In this document: positions 1 through 6,394 of the stretch, piece by piece | How positions within the stretch are numbered: the stretch's first letter is position 1 | Layout of the letters: each line of letters opens with the position of its first letter | Source of the DNA: JBGSTR01 sp963707135 | GTDB taxonomy: Bacteria; Pseudomonadota; Gammaproteobacteria; Chromatiales; Chromatiaceae | DNA: 8,047 nucleotides | Reading direction: 5' to 3' | NCBI GenBank assembly: GCA_963707135.1 | Contig: CAVPOY010000007.1 | Coordinates: 1 to 8,047 of the forward strand | Made by a program: the position numbers and the translations under genes | Notes under the pieces: model-generated | The model's input: the letters and a program-made list of their open reading frames with translations, nothing else | Databases searched by the model: none | Told to the model about the DNA's origin: nothing

Positions 1-1142
1 ATCTCGTCGGTCTCGAAGGCCGGGCCCCAGTAGGCATGCGCCATGGGTTCCGACCTGTCGAGCCGGCCCGGCTGAGCGGCCGCGATCAAGGCGGCCCCGA
101 TCGCCCCGCCGGCATCGCCCGCGGCGGCCTGCACATAGACTTCGCTGAAAGGCGACCGGCGCCGCACCTTACCGTTGGCCACCGAGTTCATCGCGCAGCC
201 GCCGGCCAGTGTCAGGCGGCTCAGGCCATAACGCGCATGGAGCCGAGCCAAAAGGTGGAAAAAGGCCTCCTCGTACATCGCCTGAATCGAGCAGGCAATG
301 TCCCGGAAACGGTCATCGAGCGGCTGAGCCGGTTGCCGGGAGGGCCCGAGCAGATCCTCGAGCGCGTCCGAGAACAGCCTCCCGACGACCGGAGCCCCGT
401 CGTCCCACCGATAGTCGATGTGTTCCCGGTGATGGCGGAAATAGTCGAGCCCCAGCCGAAAACCGCCGTCTTCCCGGAGCCGGACGACCTCGCGCATGGC
501 GTCCAGGAACCGCGGCCGACCATAGGGCGCGAGCCCCATCACCTTGTATTCGTCCCCGTAGTTGGGGAAGCCCAGGTACTGGGTCAGCGCCTGGTAGTAG
601 ATGCCAAGCGAGTGCGGAAAGAACACGCGGGCGTCGACTTGGAGCCGATCGCCGCGGCCGACGCCCCAGGCGGCGCTGGAGAAATCCCCGAACCCGTCGA
701 CCGACAGAGCCACGGCATCCTCGAAGGGGGAGACCAGGAAACAGGACGCCAGATGAGCCAGATGGTGCTCGACCCGGTGAAGCGTGCCGCGGAACTCGTC
801 GCCCGGCAGGGCCCGGGACAAGGTCTCGGCAATCGAGGCGCGGTTGCGACGGTTCCTGACGCGGTCGAGGATCAGCTTGAGCTCCGGACGCCGGCGGATC
901 GTGTAGCGGACCTTTCGCAGCAGACTGGCCCGGGGGTCGCTGTTGATCGCAATTCGATCCAGGTCCGACAGCCGGGCTCCAGCCTCCGAGAGGCAGTAGC
1001 GGACCGCCTCGGACGGAAAACCCGCCCAGTGCTTGACGCGCCTGAAGCGCTCCTCCTCGGCGGCCGCGACGAGCTGACCGTCGCGCACCAGGCAGGCGGC
1101 GGCGTCGCCGTGGTAGGCGTTGAGGCCGAGAACGAGGCTCAT
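1..1142 (-). CDS. Carbamoyltransferase, NodU/CmcH/TobZ family (partial, C-terminus beyond window)
   Basis: This family transfers a carbamoyl group from carbamoyl phosphate, through a carbamoyl-adenylate, to a hydroxyl of a sugar or natural product in the cytoplasm. The ATG at 1142 is secure: an in-frame TGA lies five codons upstream and no other start codon intervenes. The 380 codons seen open with GLNAYHGDAAACLV and an AAAEEERF segment (residues 6-33), typical of the ASKHA-fold N-domain. The metal-site motif EHHLAH follows (H126, H127, H130), then SVDGFGD (147-153), a Y-G-D-E-Y-K-V-M-G-L-A-P-Y-G stretch, LAGGCAMNSVANGK (312-325) and AAAGDAGGAIGAAL near 340-353. Family members run about 550-600 residues, so the C-terminal carbamoyltransferase domain is cut off by the window edge. 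The acceptor substrate cannot be read from this part. In such genomes these enzymes often sit in surface-polysaccharide or secondary-metabolite clusters; the next gene is outside the window. Confidence 0.93.
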   Translation of the reverse strand, partial: MSLVLGLNAYHGDAAACLVRDGQLVAAAEEERFRRVKHWAGFPSEAVRYCLSEAGARLSDLDRIAINSDPRASLLRKVRYTIRRRPELKLILDRVRNRRNRASIAETLSRALPGDEFRGTLHRVEHHLAHLASCFLVSPFEDAVALSVDGFGDFSSAAWGVGRGDRLQVDARVFFPHSLGIYYQALTQYLGFPNYGDEYKVMGLAPYGRPRFLDAMREVVRLREDGGFRLGLDYFRHHREHIDYRWDDGAPVVGRLFSDALEDLLGPSRQPAQPLDDRFRDIACSIQAMYEEAFFHLLARLHARYGLSRLTLAGGCAMNSVANGKVRRRSPFSEVYVQAAAGDAGGAIGAALIAAAQPGRLDRSEPMAHAYWGPAFETDE

Positions 1143-1488
1143 GGATCGGCCTGCTCATCTCGCGTCAGGCTAGTGGTCTCCGACAACTATTGGGAACCTT
1201 TTCTGAGCATTAGGCGATTCATGTAACGTTGTGCTGCAATAACGAAACGCGCGGCAACGCCCACTTCGGAAGACCTTGGGACCTAAGGCTTGAGCGGCCG
1301 CGCGGGCTCGAGTCGAAACAGATGGTGCCCATCGAGCGAAGGCGCCATACAAGGCGATACTGACACGCGGAACAGCCTACGGCGTTGGTTCGTTCCGTAT
1401 GGAAACGTTGTTGTTTATCATGCGCTTGGCGAATTTACCTGAGCCAGAGCGTACCTACGGCCGTTGCTGCAGAGAGGCGGAGTAATTT
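1143..1488. other. Gene-free stretch between the carbamoyltransferase and tRNA-Arg
   Basis: No recognisable gene lies in these 346 bases. The short open frames (for example minus 1170-1352) lack a convincing start, ribosome binding site or family resemblance. Parts are visibly more A/T-rich than the flanks (around 1180-1250 and 1385-1440), as expected for a promoter region of the minus-strand carbamoyltransferase, but I see no promoter I would defend. No T-run hairpin follows the tRNA 3' end. Confidence 0.5.
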
Positions 1489-1565
1489 TGGCGCGCCCGG
1501 AGGGACTCGAACCCCCGACTCCCAGGTTCGAAGCCTGGTGCTCTATCCAACTGAGCTACGGGCGC
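1489..1565 (-). tRNA. tRNA-Arg, anticodon UCG, CCA encoded
   Basis: The minus strand folds into a complete cloverleaf. The acceptor stem is GCGCCCG/CGGGCGC, the D arm begins TAGCTCAGTTGG, and the anticodon stem CCAGG/CCTGG encloses loop CTTCGAA (anticodon TCG, reading CGA). The T arm is GGGGG-TTCGAGT-CCCTC. Discriminator G and an encoded CCA complete the 77-nt gene. Bacterial tRNA-Arg(UCG) genes of this sequence type are common in gammaproteobacteria. It is transcribed away from the REP array, so the array lies on its promoter side. Confidence 0.97.
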
Positions 1566-1582
1566 GGCGGGCTGGAGTCCGA

Positions 1583-1612
1583 AAGTTAGCCGAGAAGCGG
1601 GTGTGTTCGCAA
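1583..1612 (-). promoter_or_regulatory. Candidate promoter of tRNA-Arg
   Basis: On the minus strand, TTGCGA (1612-1607) and TAACTT (1588-1583) are separated by 18 bases and lie just upstream of the mature tRNA 5' end at 1565. This position suits a sigma-70 promoter with a leader of about 10 nt. The -10 match is imperfect, so this is a weak call. The array begins only about 12 bases further upstream. Confidence 0.35.
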
Positions 1613-1623
1613 CATTCCGGCGG

Positions 1624-2210
1624 TCCGGCAATCGGCGGAACCGCCTTCGGCGTTCCACCCTACGCGGAGATCCCGTAGGGCGGATGCCCGCAGGGCGATC
1701 CGCCATCCCACCGTCCGAGCAATCGGCGGAACCGCCTTCGGCGTTCCACCCTACGCGGAGATCCCGTAGGGCGGATGCCCGAGGGCGATCCGCCATCCCA
1801 CCGTCCGAGCAATCGGCGGAACCGCCTTCGGCGTTCCGCCCTACGCGGAGATCCCGTAGGGTGGATGCCCGACAGGGCGATCCACCATCCCACCGTCCGA
1901 GCAATTGGCGGAACCGCCTTCGGCGTTCCGCCCTACGCGGAGATCCCGTAGGGCGGATGCCCGACAGGGCGATCCGCCATCCCACCGTCTCGGCAATTGG
2001 CGGAACCGCCTTCGGCGTTCCGCCCTACGCGGACATCCCGTAGGGTGGATGCCCGTAGGGCGATCCACCATCCCACCGGCCCAGCAATCGGCGGAACCGC
2101 CTTCGGCGTTCCGCCCTACGCGGACATCCCGTCGGGTGGATGCCCGCAGGGCGATCCGCCATTCGACCGGCCGAGCAATCGGCGGAACCGCCTTCGGCGT
2201 TCCACCCTAC
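1624..2210. repeat. Tandem BIME-like array of paired inverted REP elements
   Basis: Six full units start at 1675, 1766, 1856, 1948, 2040 and 2131, preceded by a half unit; the period is 90-92 bp. Each unit of about 80 bp holds two REP elements in inverted orientation with their GTAG ends outward. The plus-strand REP is GTAG, then GGCGGAT, GCCC, a loop of 2-4 nt, GGGC, a bulged G and ATCCGCC. The minus-strand REP is GTAG, then GGCGGAA, CGCC, loop GAA, GGCG, a bulged G and TTCCGCC. The two share one architecture: 7-bp stem, single-base bulge, 4-bp stem, tiny loop. A linker of about 20 nt joins them, and an 11-nt spacer (GCGGAGATCCC or GCGGACATCCC) separates units. REP elements with a 5' GTAG are known substrates of RAYT transposases. 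The long open frames through the array in several frames are artefacts of the 91-92 bp repeat. Confidence 0.92.
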
Positions 2211-2211
2211 G

Positions 2212-2228
2212 CCTCCCCGGCGGGGAGG
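2212..2228. other. Perfect GC-rich hairpin at the array's right edge
   Basis: CCTCCCC and GGGGAGG form a 7-bp perfect stem around loop GGC, starting two bases after the last repeat unit ends. No T-run follows on the plus strand, so it is not a standard intrinsic terminator. It lies 162 bases upstream of the helicase start codon and could insulate that gene or simply mark the repeat junction. Confidence 0.5.
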
Positions 2229-2389
2229 TCTTCGACGGCGCCCGCTCCTCAGTCGACAGCATCGCGGTCGGTACAAAAGCTACCAGACGCCCTGCGCGGT
2301 CGGCGCTACCTCCCCCGGATCGGTTAACATGCCGGCGTCGTCGGCCGTGCCCCGCGGCTGCCCCTCCGCACTCTCGTTTCGCTAAGCGC

Positions 2390-5230
2390 ATGAAGATCCT
2401 CGTTTACCGCGGCCTGGACACCGCGGCTATACCCGGCTACGAGAAGCTGGCCGCCTATCTCGCCGCCGATGACTTTCGCTCGGCCGATGTGAAGAAGGTC
2501 GGCGACAATCTCTACCGCGCGCGGCTGGACCGCAGCAACCGGCTGCTGTTCGCGCTCTATCGCCACCAGGGCGAGCATTGCGCGCTGATGCTGGAGTACA
2601 TACCGCATCACGCCTATGACAAGTCGCGCTTCCTCGCCCGCGGTGCGAGCATCGACGAGGACCGGATCCCGTCCGCCGACTCCGGCGCGGCCGGCGACGC
2701 CCCGGTGCTCCCGTATCTGAACCCGAGGCTGCATCGCTTCCACCTGCTCGACAAGGTGCTGTCCTTCGACGAGGACCAGGAGACGGTCTACCAGCAGTCC
2801 CCGCCGCTGGTGATCATCGGGTCCGCCGGCAGCGGCAAGACCGCGCTGACGCTAGAGAAGATGAAGGACGCGACCGGCGACATCCTCTATGTCACGCGCT
2901 CGCCGTTCCTGGTCCAGAACGCCCGCGAGCTTTACTACGCCAACGGCTACGGCAATGACGAGCAGAACGTCGATTTCCTGTCCTTCCGCGAATACCTGGA
3001 GAGCATCCAGGTTCCGGAGGGCAAGGAGATCACGCCCCGGGCATTCGCCGGCTGGGCGGCGCGCCAACGGTTGCCGCGGGAGCTGAAGGACAGCCACCGG
3101 TTGTTCGAGGAGATTCAGGGCGCGGTCACCGGCACCGAGGCCGAGAATGCCTATCTGGATCGCGACGCCTATCTGGGTCTCGGCGTGCGGCAGTCGATCT
3201 ACCCGCCGGAGGTCCGGGGCGCGGTCTACGACCTGTTCGAGAAGTACCTCCGCTTCCTTGGCGAGCAGGGCTGGTTCGATCCCAACATCGTCAGCCATGC
3301 CTGGCTGGTCCGAGTCGAGCCCCGTTACGATTTCGTCGTCGTCGACGAGGTCCAGGACCTGACCAACATCCAGCTGCTGCTGATCCTGCGCTCGCTGCGG
3401 GATGCTCGCGGCTTCCTGCTGTGCGGCGACTCCAATCAGATCGTCCATCCGAACTTCTTCTCGTGGGCGAAGGTCAAGACCCTGTTCTGGAAGGAGCAGG
3501 GCGACGGCGCGCCGGCCGATCTGATCCGCATCCTGAACGCGAACTTCCGCAACTCCCCGGAAATCACCCAAATCGCGAACCGGCTGCTGCACATCAAGCA
3601 CGCCCGCTTCGGCTCCGTGGATCGCGAGAGCAACTACCTGGTGCGCAGCCGCGGACCGAGCCAGGGGCGCGTCGCCTTGTTGAAGGACAGCGATGCCGTC
3701 AAGCGCGACCTGGACCAGCGCACGGCCGAATCGGCGCGTTTCGCGATCCTGGTCCTGCACCCGGAGCAGAAGGCCGAGGTGCGCCGGCATTTCCGGACGC
3801 CGCTGGTGTTCTCGATCCACGAGGCCAAGGGTCTGGAGTACGAGAACGTCCTGCTCTTCGGCTTCGTCTCGAGCGAGGAAAAGCGGTTCCGCGACATCGC
3901 CGGGGACCTCGCCGAGGCGGACCTGGAAGGCGACCTGCATTATGCGCGCGGCCGGGACAAGGGCGACAAGTCCCTCGAGGTCTACAAGTTCTACATCAAC
4001 GCCCTGTACGTGGCGGTCACGCGGGCGGTGAAGAACCTCTACCTGATCGAGTCGCGTCCGCAGCAGGCACTGCTCGAGCTGCTCGGCCTGACCCGGGTCC
4101 ACGAGGACGTCGGCGAGGTCGAGGCCCAGCGCTCCAGCCTCGAGGAGTGGCGCCACGAGGCGCATCGTCTCGAGCTCCAGGGAAAGGAGGAGCAGGCGGC
4201 CGAGATCCGCGCCCAGATTCTGAAGCAGCGCGAGGTGCCCTGGACCGTGCTTCGCGGCGAGGCTCTGGCGGAGCTCGAGAAGAAGGCGTTGGAGGCGGGG
4301 GAGAAGAAGGCCGGCATCGCGCTGATGGAGTACGCCCTGGTCTATCGCGATCAGCGCAGGCTCAACGCGCTGGTCGAGGCGGGGTTCAAGGCGGCGAAGC
4401 AGCCCGACAAGGCGATGCCTGTCCTGGAGAAGAAGCACTTCATGCTCTACGGGCTCAGGAACCCGGGCGGTGTGCTGCGCGAGGCGGACAAGTACGGCGT
4501 CGACTTCCGCAACGTCTTCGGCCAGACGCCGTTGATGATCGCGAGCCGCATGGGCAATGCCGAGCTCGCCCGGGAGCTACTGGAACGGGACGCGGACACC
4601 GGCCTGGTCGACGGCAACGGGCTCAACGCTTTTCAGATCGCGCTGGATCGCGCCTGCGCCGACGAGCGCTTCGCCCGATCCAAGCTCCCAGCGGTCTTCG
4701 ACCGGCTGGCGCCGGACAGCCTCGACGTGCAGGTGGATGGGCGCCTGGTGAAGCTGGACCGGCGCCTGATGGAGTATCTGATGCTCTGTGTCGCGATGGT
4801 GCTGTTCTACCAGCGACTCGGCGAGAACTGGGTATCGCGCCGGCGGGTGCTTTCGGCCGTCGACTTTGCCGAGGTGCTGGATCACTTCCCCGAGTCCGTC
4901 GTCCCGGCGCGGCGCAAGAAGCGCACCTACATCTCCTCGATCCTGTCGAAGAATGAGGTCTCTCGGGCGGATCCCTACAATCGCAAGCTCTTCCTGCGGG
5001 TCAGCCACGGCCAATACCTGATCAATCCCGAGCTCGGCCTGCGTGTCGAGGGGGAGTGGCGTCGGATCTACGAGCTGCTTTCCCCGGAACGGCTCGCCGG
5101 GGAGCTGCGCGATCCGGTGCGCTGGGCACACGTGGTGTGGGACGTCAACGCCGACCGCGAGCGGGCCGTAGAGTCACTGCGCGCGTATCTGCGGCTCCTG
5201 AACGAGGGCAAAGCGCCGCGACGGCTCTGA
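2390..5230 (+). CDS. RelE-like toxin domain / UvrD-type SF1 helicase / ankyrin / winged-helix fusion protein
   Basis: A 946-residue cytoplasmic protein. Residues 1-82 resemble a RelE/ParE-fold toxin (KVGDNLYRARLDRSNRLLFALY, then EYIPHHAYDKSRFL). A full SF1A helicase core follows: Walker A GSAGSGKT (144-151, K150), Walker B VVVDEVQDLT with D319/E320, motif III GDSNQ (346-350), NFRN (385-388, R387), motif V HEAKGLEYEN (477-486) and motif VI ALYVAVTRA (538-546, R545 as arginine finger). A charged helical linker spans about 576-690. An ankyrin-like segment covers 705-755 (GQTPLMIASRMGNAELARELL). The end (about 780-910) looks like a winged helix, with TYISSILSKNEV and NRKLFLRVSHGQYLINPEL. The ATG at 2390 is the only start codon between the array and the toxin domain, but it has no clear Shine-Dalgarno sequence. 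All helicase residues are intact, so ATP-driven translocation on nucleic acid is expected. The role is unknown; defence or stress response is inference. No partner gene adjoins it. Confidence 0.9.
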   Translation: MKILVYRGLDTAAIPGYEKLAAYLAADDFRSADVKKVGDNLYRARLDRSNRLLFALYRHQGEHCALMLEYIPHHAYDKSRFLARGASIDEDRIPSADSGAAGDAPVLPYLNPRLHRFHLLDKVLSFDEDQETVYQQSPPLVIIGSAGSGKTALTLEKMKDATGDILYVTRSPFLVQNARELYYANGYGNDEQNVDFLSFREYLESIQVPEGKEITPRAFAGWAARQRLPRELKDSHRLFEEIQGAVTGTEAENAYLDRDAYLGLGVRQSIYPPEVRGAVYDLFEKYLRFLGEQGWFDPNIVSHAWLVRVEPRYDFVVVDEVQDLTNIQLLLILRSLRDARGFLLCGDSNQIVHPNFFSWAKVKTLFWKEQGDGAPADLIRILNANFRNSPEITQIANRLLHIKHARFGSVDRESNYLVRSRGPSQGRVALLKDSDAVKRDLDQRTAESARFAILVLHPEQKAEVRRHFRTPLVFSIHEAKGLEYENVLLFGFVSSEEKRFRDIAGDLAEADLEGDLHYARGRDKGDKSLEVYKFYINALYVAVTRAVKNLYLIESRPQQALLELLGLTRVHEDVGEVEAQRSSLEEWRHEAHRLELQGKEEQAAEIRAQILKQREVPWTVLRGEALAELEKKALEAGEKKAGIALMEYALVYRDQRRLNALVEAGFKAAKQPDKAMPVLEKKHFMLYGLRNPGGVLREADKYGVDFRNVFGQTPLMIASRMGNAELARELLERDADTGLVDGNGLNAFQIALDRACADERFARSKLPAVFDRLAPDSLDVQVDGRLVKLDRRLMEYLMLCVAMVLFYQRLGENWVSRRRVLSAVDFAEVLDHFPESVVPARRKKRTYISSILSKNEVSRADPYNRKLFLRVSHGQYLINPELGLRVEGEWRRIYELLSPERLAGELRDPVRWAHVVWDVNADRERAVESLRAYLRLLNEGKAPRRL

Positions 5231-5402
5231 CTGGCGCACCGTTTGCCGAGGTCGCCGGTCGGGCAAGACGAGCATCGCCACGCCCGTTGTCGTCGAACCC
5301 ACGCCAATCTATAGGTCCAGTTGCCGTGACAACCGTTCTCTGCGCGCATCCTATTCTCCCTTTCTGCACCGGGCGGGATGGGGGAGGGCGAACCGCGAAC
5401 CC

Positions 5403-5481
5403 GTAGCGTGGATGCCCGACAGGGCGATCCGCCATTCCACTCGCCCGGCAGTTGGCGGAACCGCTCCGCGTTCCGCCCTAC
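5403..5481. repeat. Solitary BIME-like REP unit
   Basis: This is one 79-bp unit of the same type as the arrays: GTAG at the left end, CTAC at the right, two inverted REP stems and the same linker form. It is diverged. The left arm reads GCGTGGAT against ATCCGCC, and the right REP has a shortened tip (CCGCTCCGCG instead of CCGCCTTCGGCG) that still pairs. It lies between two plus-strand genes, the usual setting for REP units. Confidence 0.88.
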
Positions 5482-5744
5482 GCGGGCTGAGGATTCGATA
5501 TCTCTTGGAATCCCAGCGGGTTAACGCGCCAAGACAAGGACTGACGCCACCGGTTGAGCGCTCCGAGCCCGAAAAAAGGCACCGCTATGTACGGTGGCGC
5601 GCATACGCGGCTCGCGACGGGGCATAGAGTAGCTGGGGAGCATGTATCTGAACGTCGCCGGCTTGGAACCACCAGCTCGTTTTGAAGCCGCTCAGTCGCC
5701 GCTCGGCGCTCCTGTCCGACCGGGAACATCCAACCATGCACCTT

Positions 5745-5752
5745 GAAGAGGA
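5745..5752 (+). promoter_or_regulatory. Shine-Dalgarno site of the glycine-rich gene
   Basis: GAAGAGGA ends six bases before the ATG at 5759. It decides the start and shows that this short repetitive frame is really translated. Confidence 0.75.
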
Positions 5753-5758
5753 AAACAC

Positions 5759-6190
5759 ATGAACAATCGAACGATCTTGCGGCGAACATTGGCCCTGATG
5801 CTCGGAAGCGCCCTGCTAGGCGCTGCGGGGGTCGGCTTTGCCTTCGACATGGGCAATATGATGAACCCCTCCAGATGGATGGGGGGCAGCGGCGGCCCGG
5901 GTGGCTACGGCGGACCCATGGGTTACGGCGGTGGACCCGGCGGCTACGGCGGACCCATGGGCTACGGCGGTGGACCCGGCGGCTACGGCGGACCCATGGG
6001 CTACGGCGGTGGACCCGGCGGCTACGGCGGACCCATGGGCTACGGCGGTGGACCCGGCGGCTACGGCGGACCCATGGGCTACGGCGGTGGACCCGGCGGC
6101 TACGGCGGACCCATGGGTTACAGCGGTGGACCCGGCGGCTACGGCGGTGGACCCGATGGTTACGGTGCCGGCCCGGGCGGCACATACTGA
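5759..6190 (+). CDS. Secreted Gly/Tyr-rich tandem-repeat protein (structural, possibly sulfur-globule-like)
   Basis: A 143-residue protein with a Sec-type signal peptide: basic RR at 8-9, hydrophobic core LALMLGSALLGAAGVGF, and a likely cleavage after A28. The mature start, FDMGNMMNPSRWMGG, is followed by six 13-residue repeats (48-125) of the form GGYGGPMGYGGGP and a looser Gly-rich tail ending GGTY. About half of the mature chain is glycine, with regular Tyr, Met and Pro. There are no cysteines and no enzyme motif, so a structural extracytoplasmic role is likely. Sulfur-globule envelope proteins of purple sulfur bacteria are also small, exported and Gly/Tyr-rich, but resemblance in composition is not proof of homology. 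It lies upstream of an exported carbonic anhydrase on the same strand. The long frames on other strands here are shadows of the repeat. Confidence 0.8.
   Translation: MNNRTILRRTLALMLGSALLGAAGVGFAFDMGNMMNPSRWMGGSGGPGGYGGPMGYGGGPGGYGGPMGYGGGPGGYGGPMGYGGGPGGYGGPMGYGGGPGGYGGPMGYGGGPGGYGGPMGYSGGPGGYGGGPDGYGAGPGGTY
5900..6133 (+). repeat. 39-bp coding minisatellite, six copies
   Basis: Six head-to-tail 39-bp units encode the 13-residue repeat of the glycine-rich protein. Units 2-5 are identical at the nucleotide level. Unit 1 differs at two silent third positions, and unit 6 carries a G-to-A change giving Ser instead of Gly plus one silent change. Near identity at silent sites points to recent expansion or ongoing homogenisation, so copy number probably varies between strains. 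Confidence 0.93.
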
Positions 6191-6240
6191 TCACCGGTCA
6201 GCGGCGGCCGCGAGTATCGAGCCTCCTCCAAGCGCGACAA

Positions 6241-6269
6241 GGGTGATTTCAGTCCCACGAGGATCACCC
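6241..6269 (+). other. Inverted repeat after the glycine-rich gene
   Basis: GGGTGAT (6241-6247) and ATCACCC (6263-6269) are a perfect 7-bp inverted repeat around a 15-nt loop, 50 bases after the stop codon. No T-run follows, so I would call it only a possible weak processing or termination structure. Confidence 0.3.
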
Positions 6270-6320
6270 CTCCACCCTGGGAAGGTATCGACCGGCCCCC
6301 GGCGGGTTGCCCCACCAAGC

Positions 6321-6355
6321 CCCAGGGGTGCCTGTCTGCGACGGACACCTCTGGG
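6321..6355 (+). promoter_or_regulatory. Strong hairpin in the carbonic anhydrase leader
   Basis: CCCAGGGGTGCCTGTC (6321-6336) pairs with GACGGACACCTCTGGG (6340-6355) around a TGC loop. That gives a 16-position stem with two G-U pairs and one C-A mismatch. It ends 39 bases before the ATG and is not followed by a T-run. It may be an mRNA-stabilising or regulatory leader structure, or a protein-binding dyad in DNA. Confidence 0.55.
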
Positions 6356-6383
6356 AGCTCCGTAGAAACACGATCGCACGATC

Positions 6384-6389
6384 AAGGAA
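6384..6389 (+). promoter_or_regulatory. Shine-Dalgarno site of the carbonic anhydrase gene
   Basis: AAGGAA lies five bases before the ATG at 6395. It favours this start over the in-frame ATG three codons later. Confidence 0.7.
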
Positions 6390-6394
6390 ACCCA

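Larger units (their letters stand above)
5231..5758. other. Gene-free stretch holding one REP unit and the glycine-rich gene's leader
   Basis: Apart from the solitary REP unit (5403-5481) I see no gene. Frames on both strands, such as minus 5145-5435 and plus 5412-5627, are repeat or antisense shadows. No intrinsic terminator with a T-run follows the helicase gene. The 270 bases before 5759 should contain the promoter and 5' leader of the glycine-rich gene, but no -35/-10 pair with good spacing stands out. Confidence 0.5.

Noticed and set aside
36..1226. 396-residue plus-strand open frame
   Set aside because: It is antisense to the carbamoyltransferase, is Arg/Pro/Gly-rich, and matches no family; the minus frame has clear NodU-family motifs.
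1170..1352. 60-residue minus-strand open frame between the tRNA and the carbamoyltransferase
   Set aside because: It is Arg/Ala/Ser-rich, has no Shine-Dalgarno site and resembles nothing I know; chance in GC-rich DNA is sufficient.
1624..2210. CRISPR array
   Set aside because: Whole 91-92 bp units repeat with no unique spacers; the short constant 11-nt gaps and paired hairpins mark BIME/REP elements.
2253..2277. Promoter for the helicase gene from TCGACA and TACAAA
   Set aside because: The hexamers match partly, but the spacing is only 13 bases, too short for a sigma-70 promoter.
1997..2389. N-terminal extension of the helicase frame into the repeat array
   Set aside because: The added residues are translated REP units and low-complexity sequence; domain similarity starts at the ATG at 2390 and no start codon lies between.
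2852..4438. 528-residue minus-strand open frame
   Set aside because: It is exactly antisense to the helicase core in GC-rich DNA; its Leu/Asp/Arg-rich text is the usual mirror of a codon-biased gene.
3421..4956. 511-residue plus-strand open frame inside the helicase gene
   Set aside because: This is a second frame of the same codons with Arg/Gly/Ala composition, no start context and no domain.
5478..6194. 238-residue minus-strand repeat protein
   Set aside because: It is antisense to the minisatellite gene, which has a ribosome binding site and signal peptide on the plus strand.
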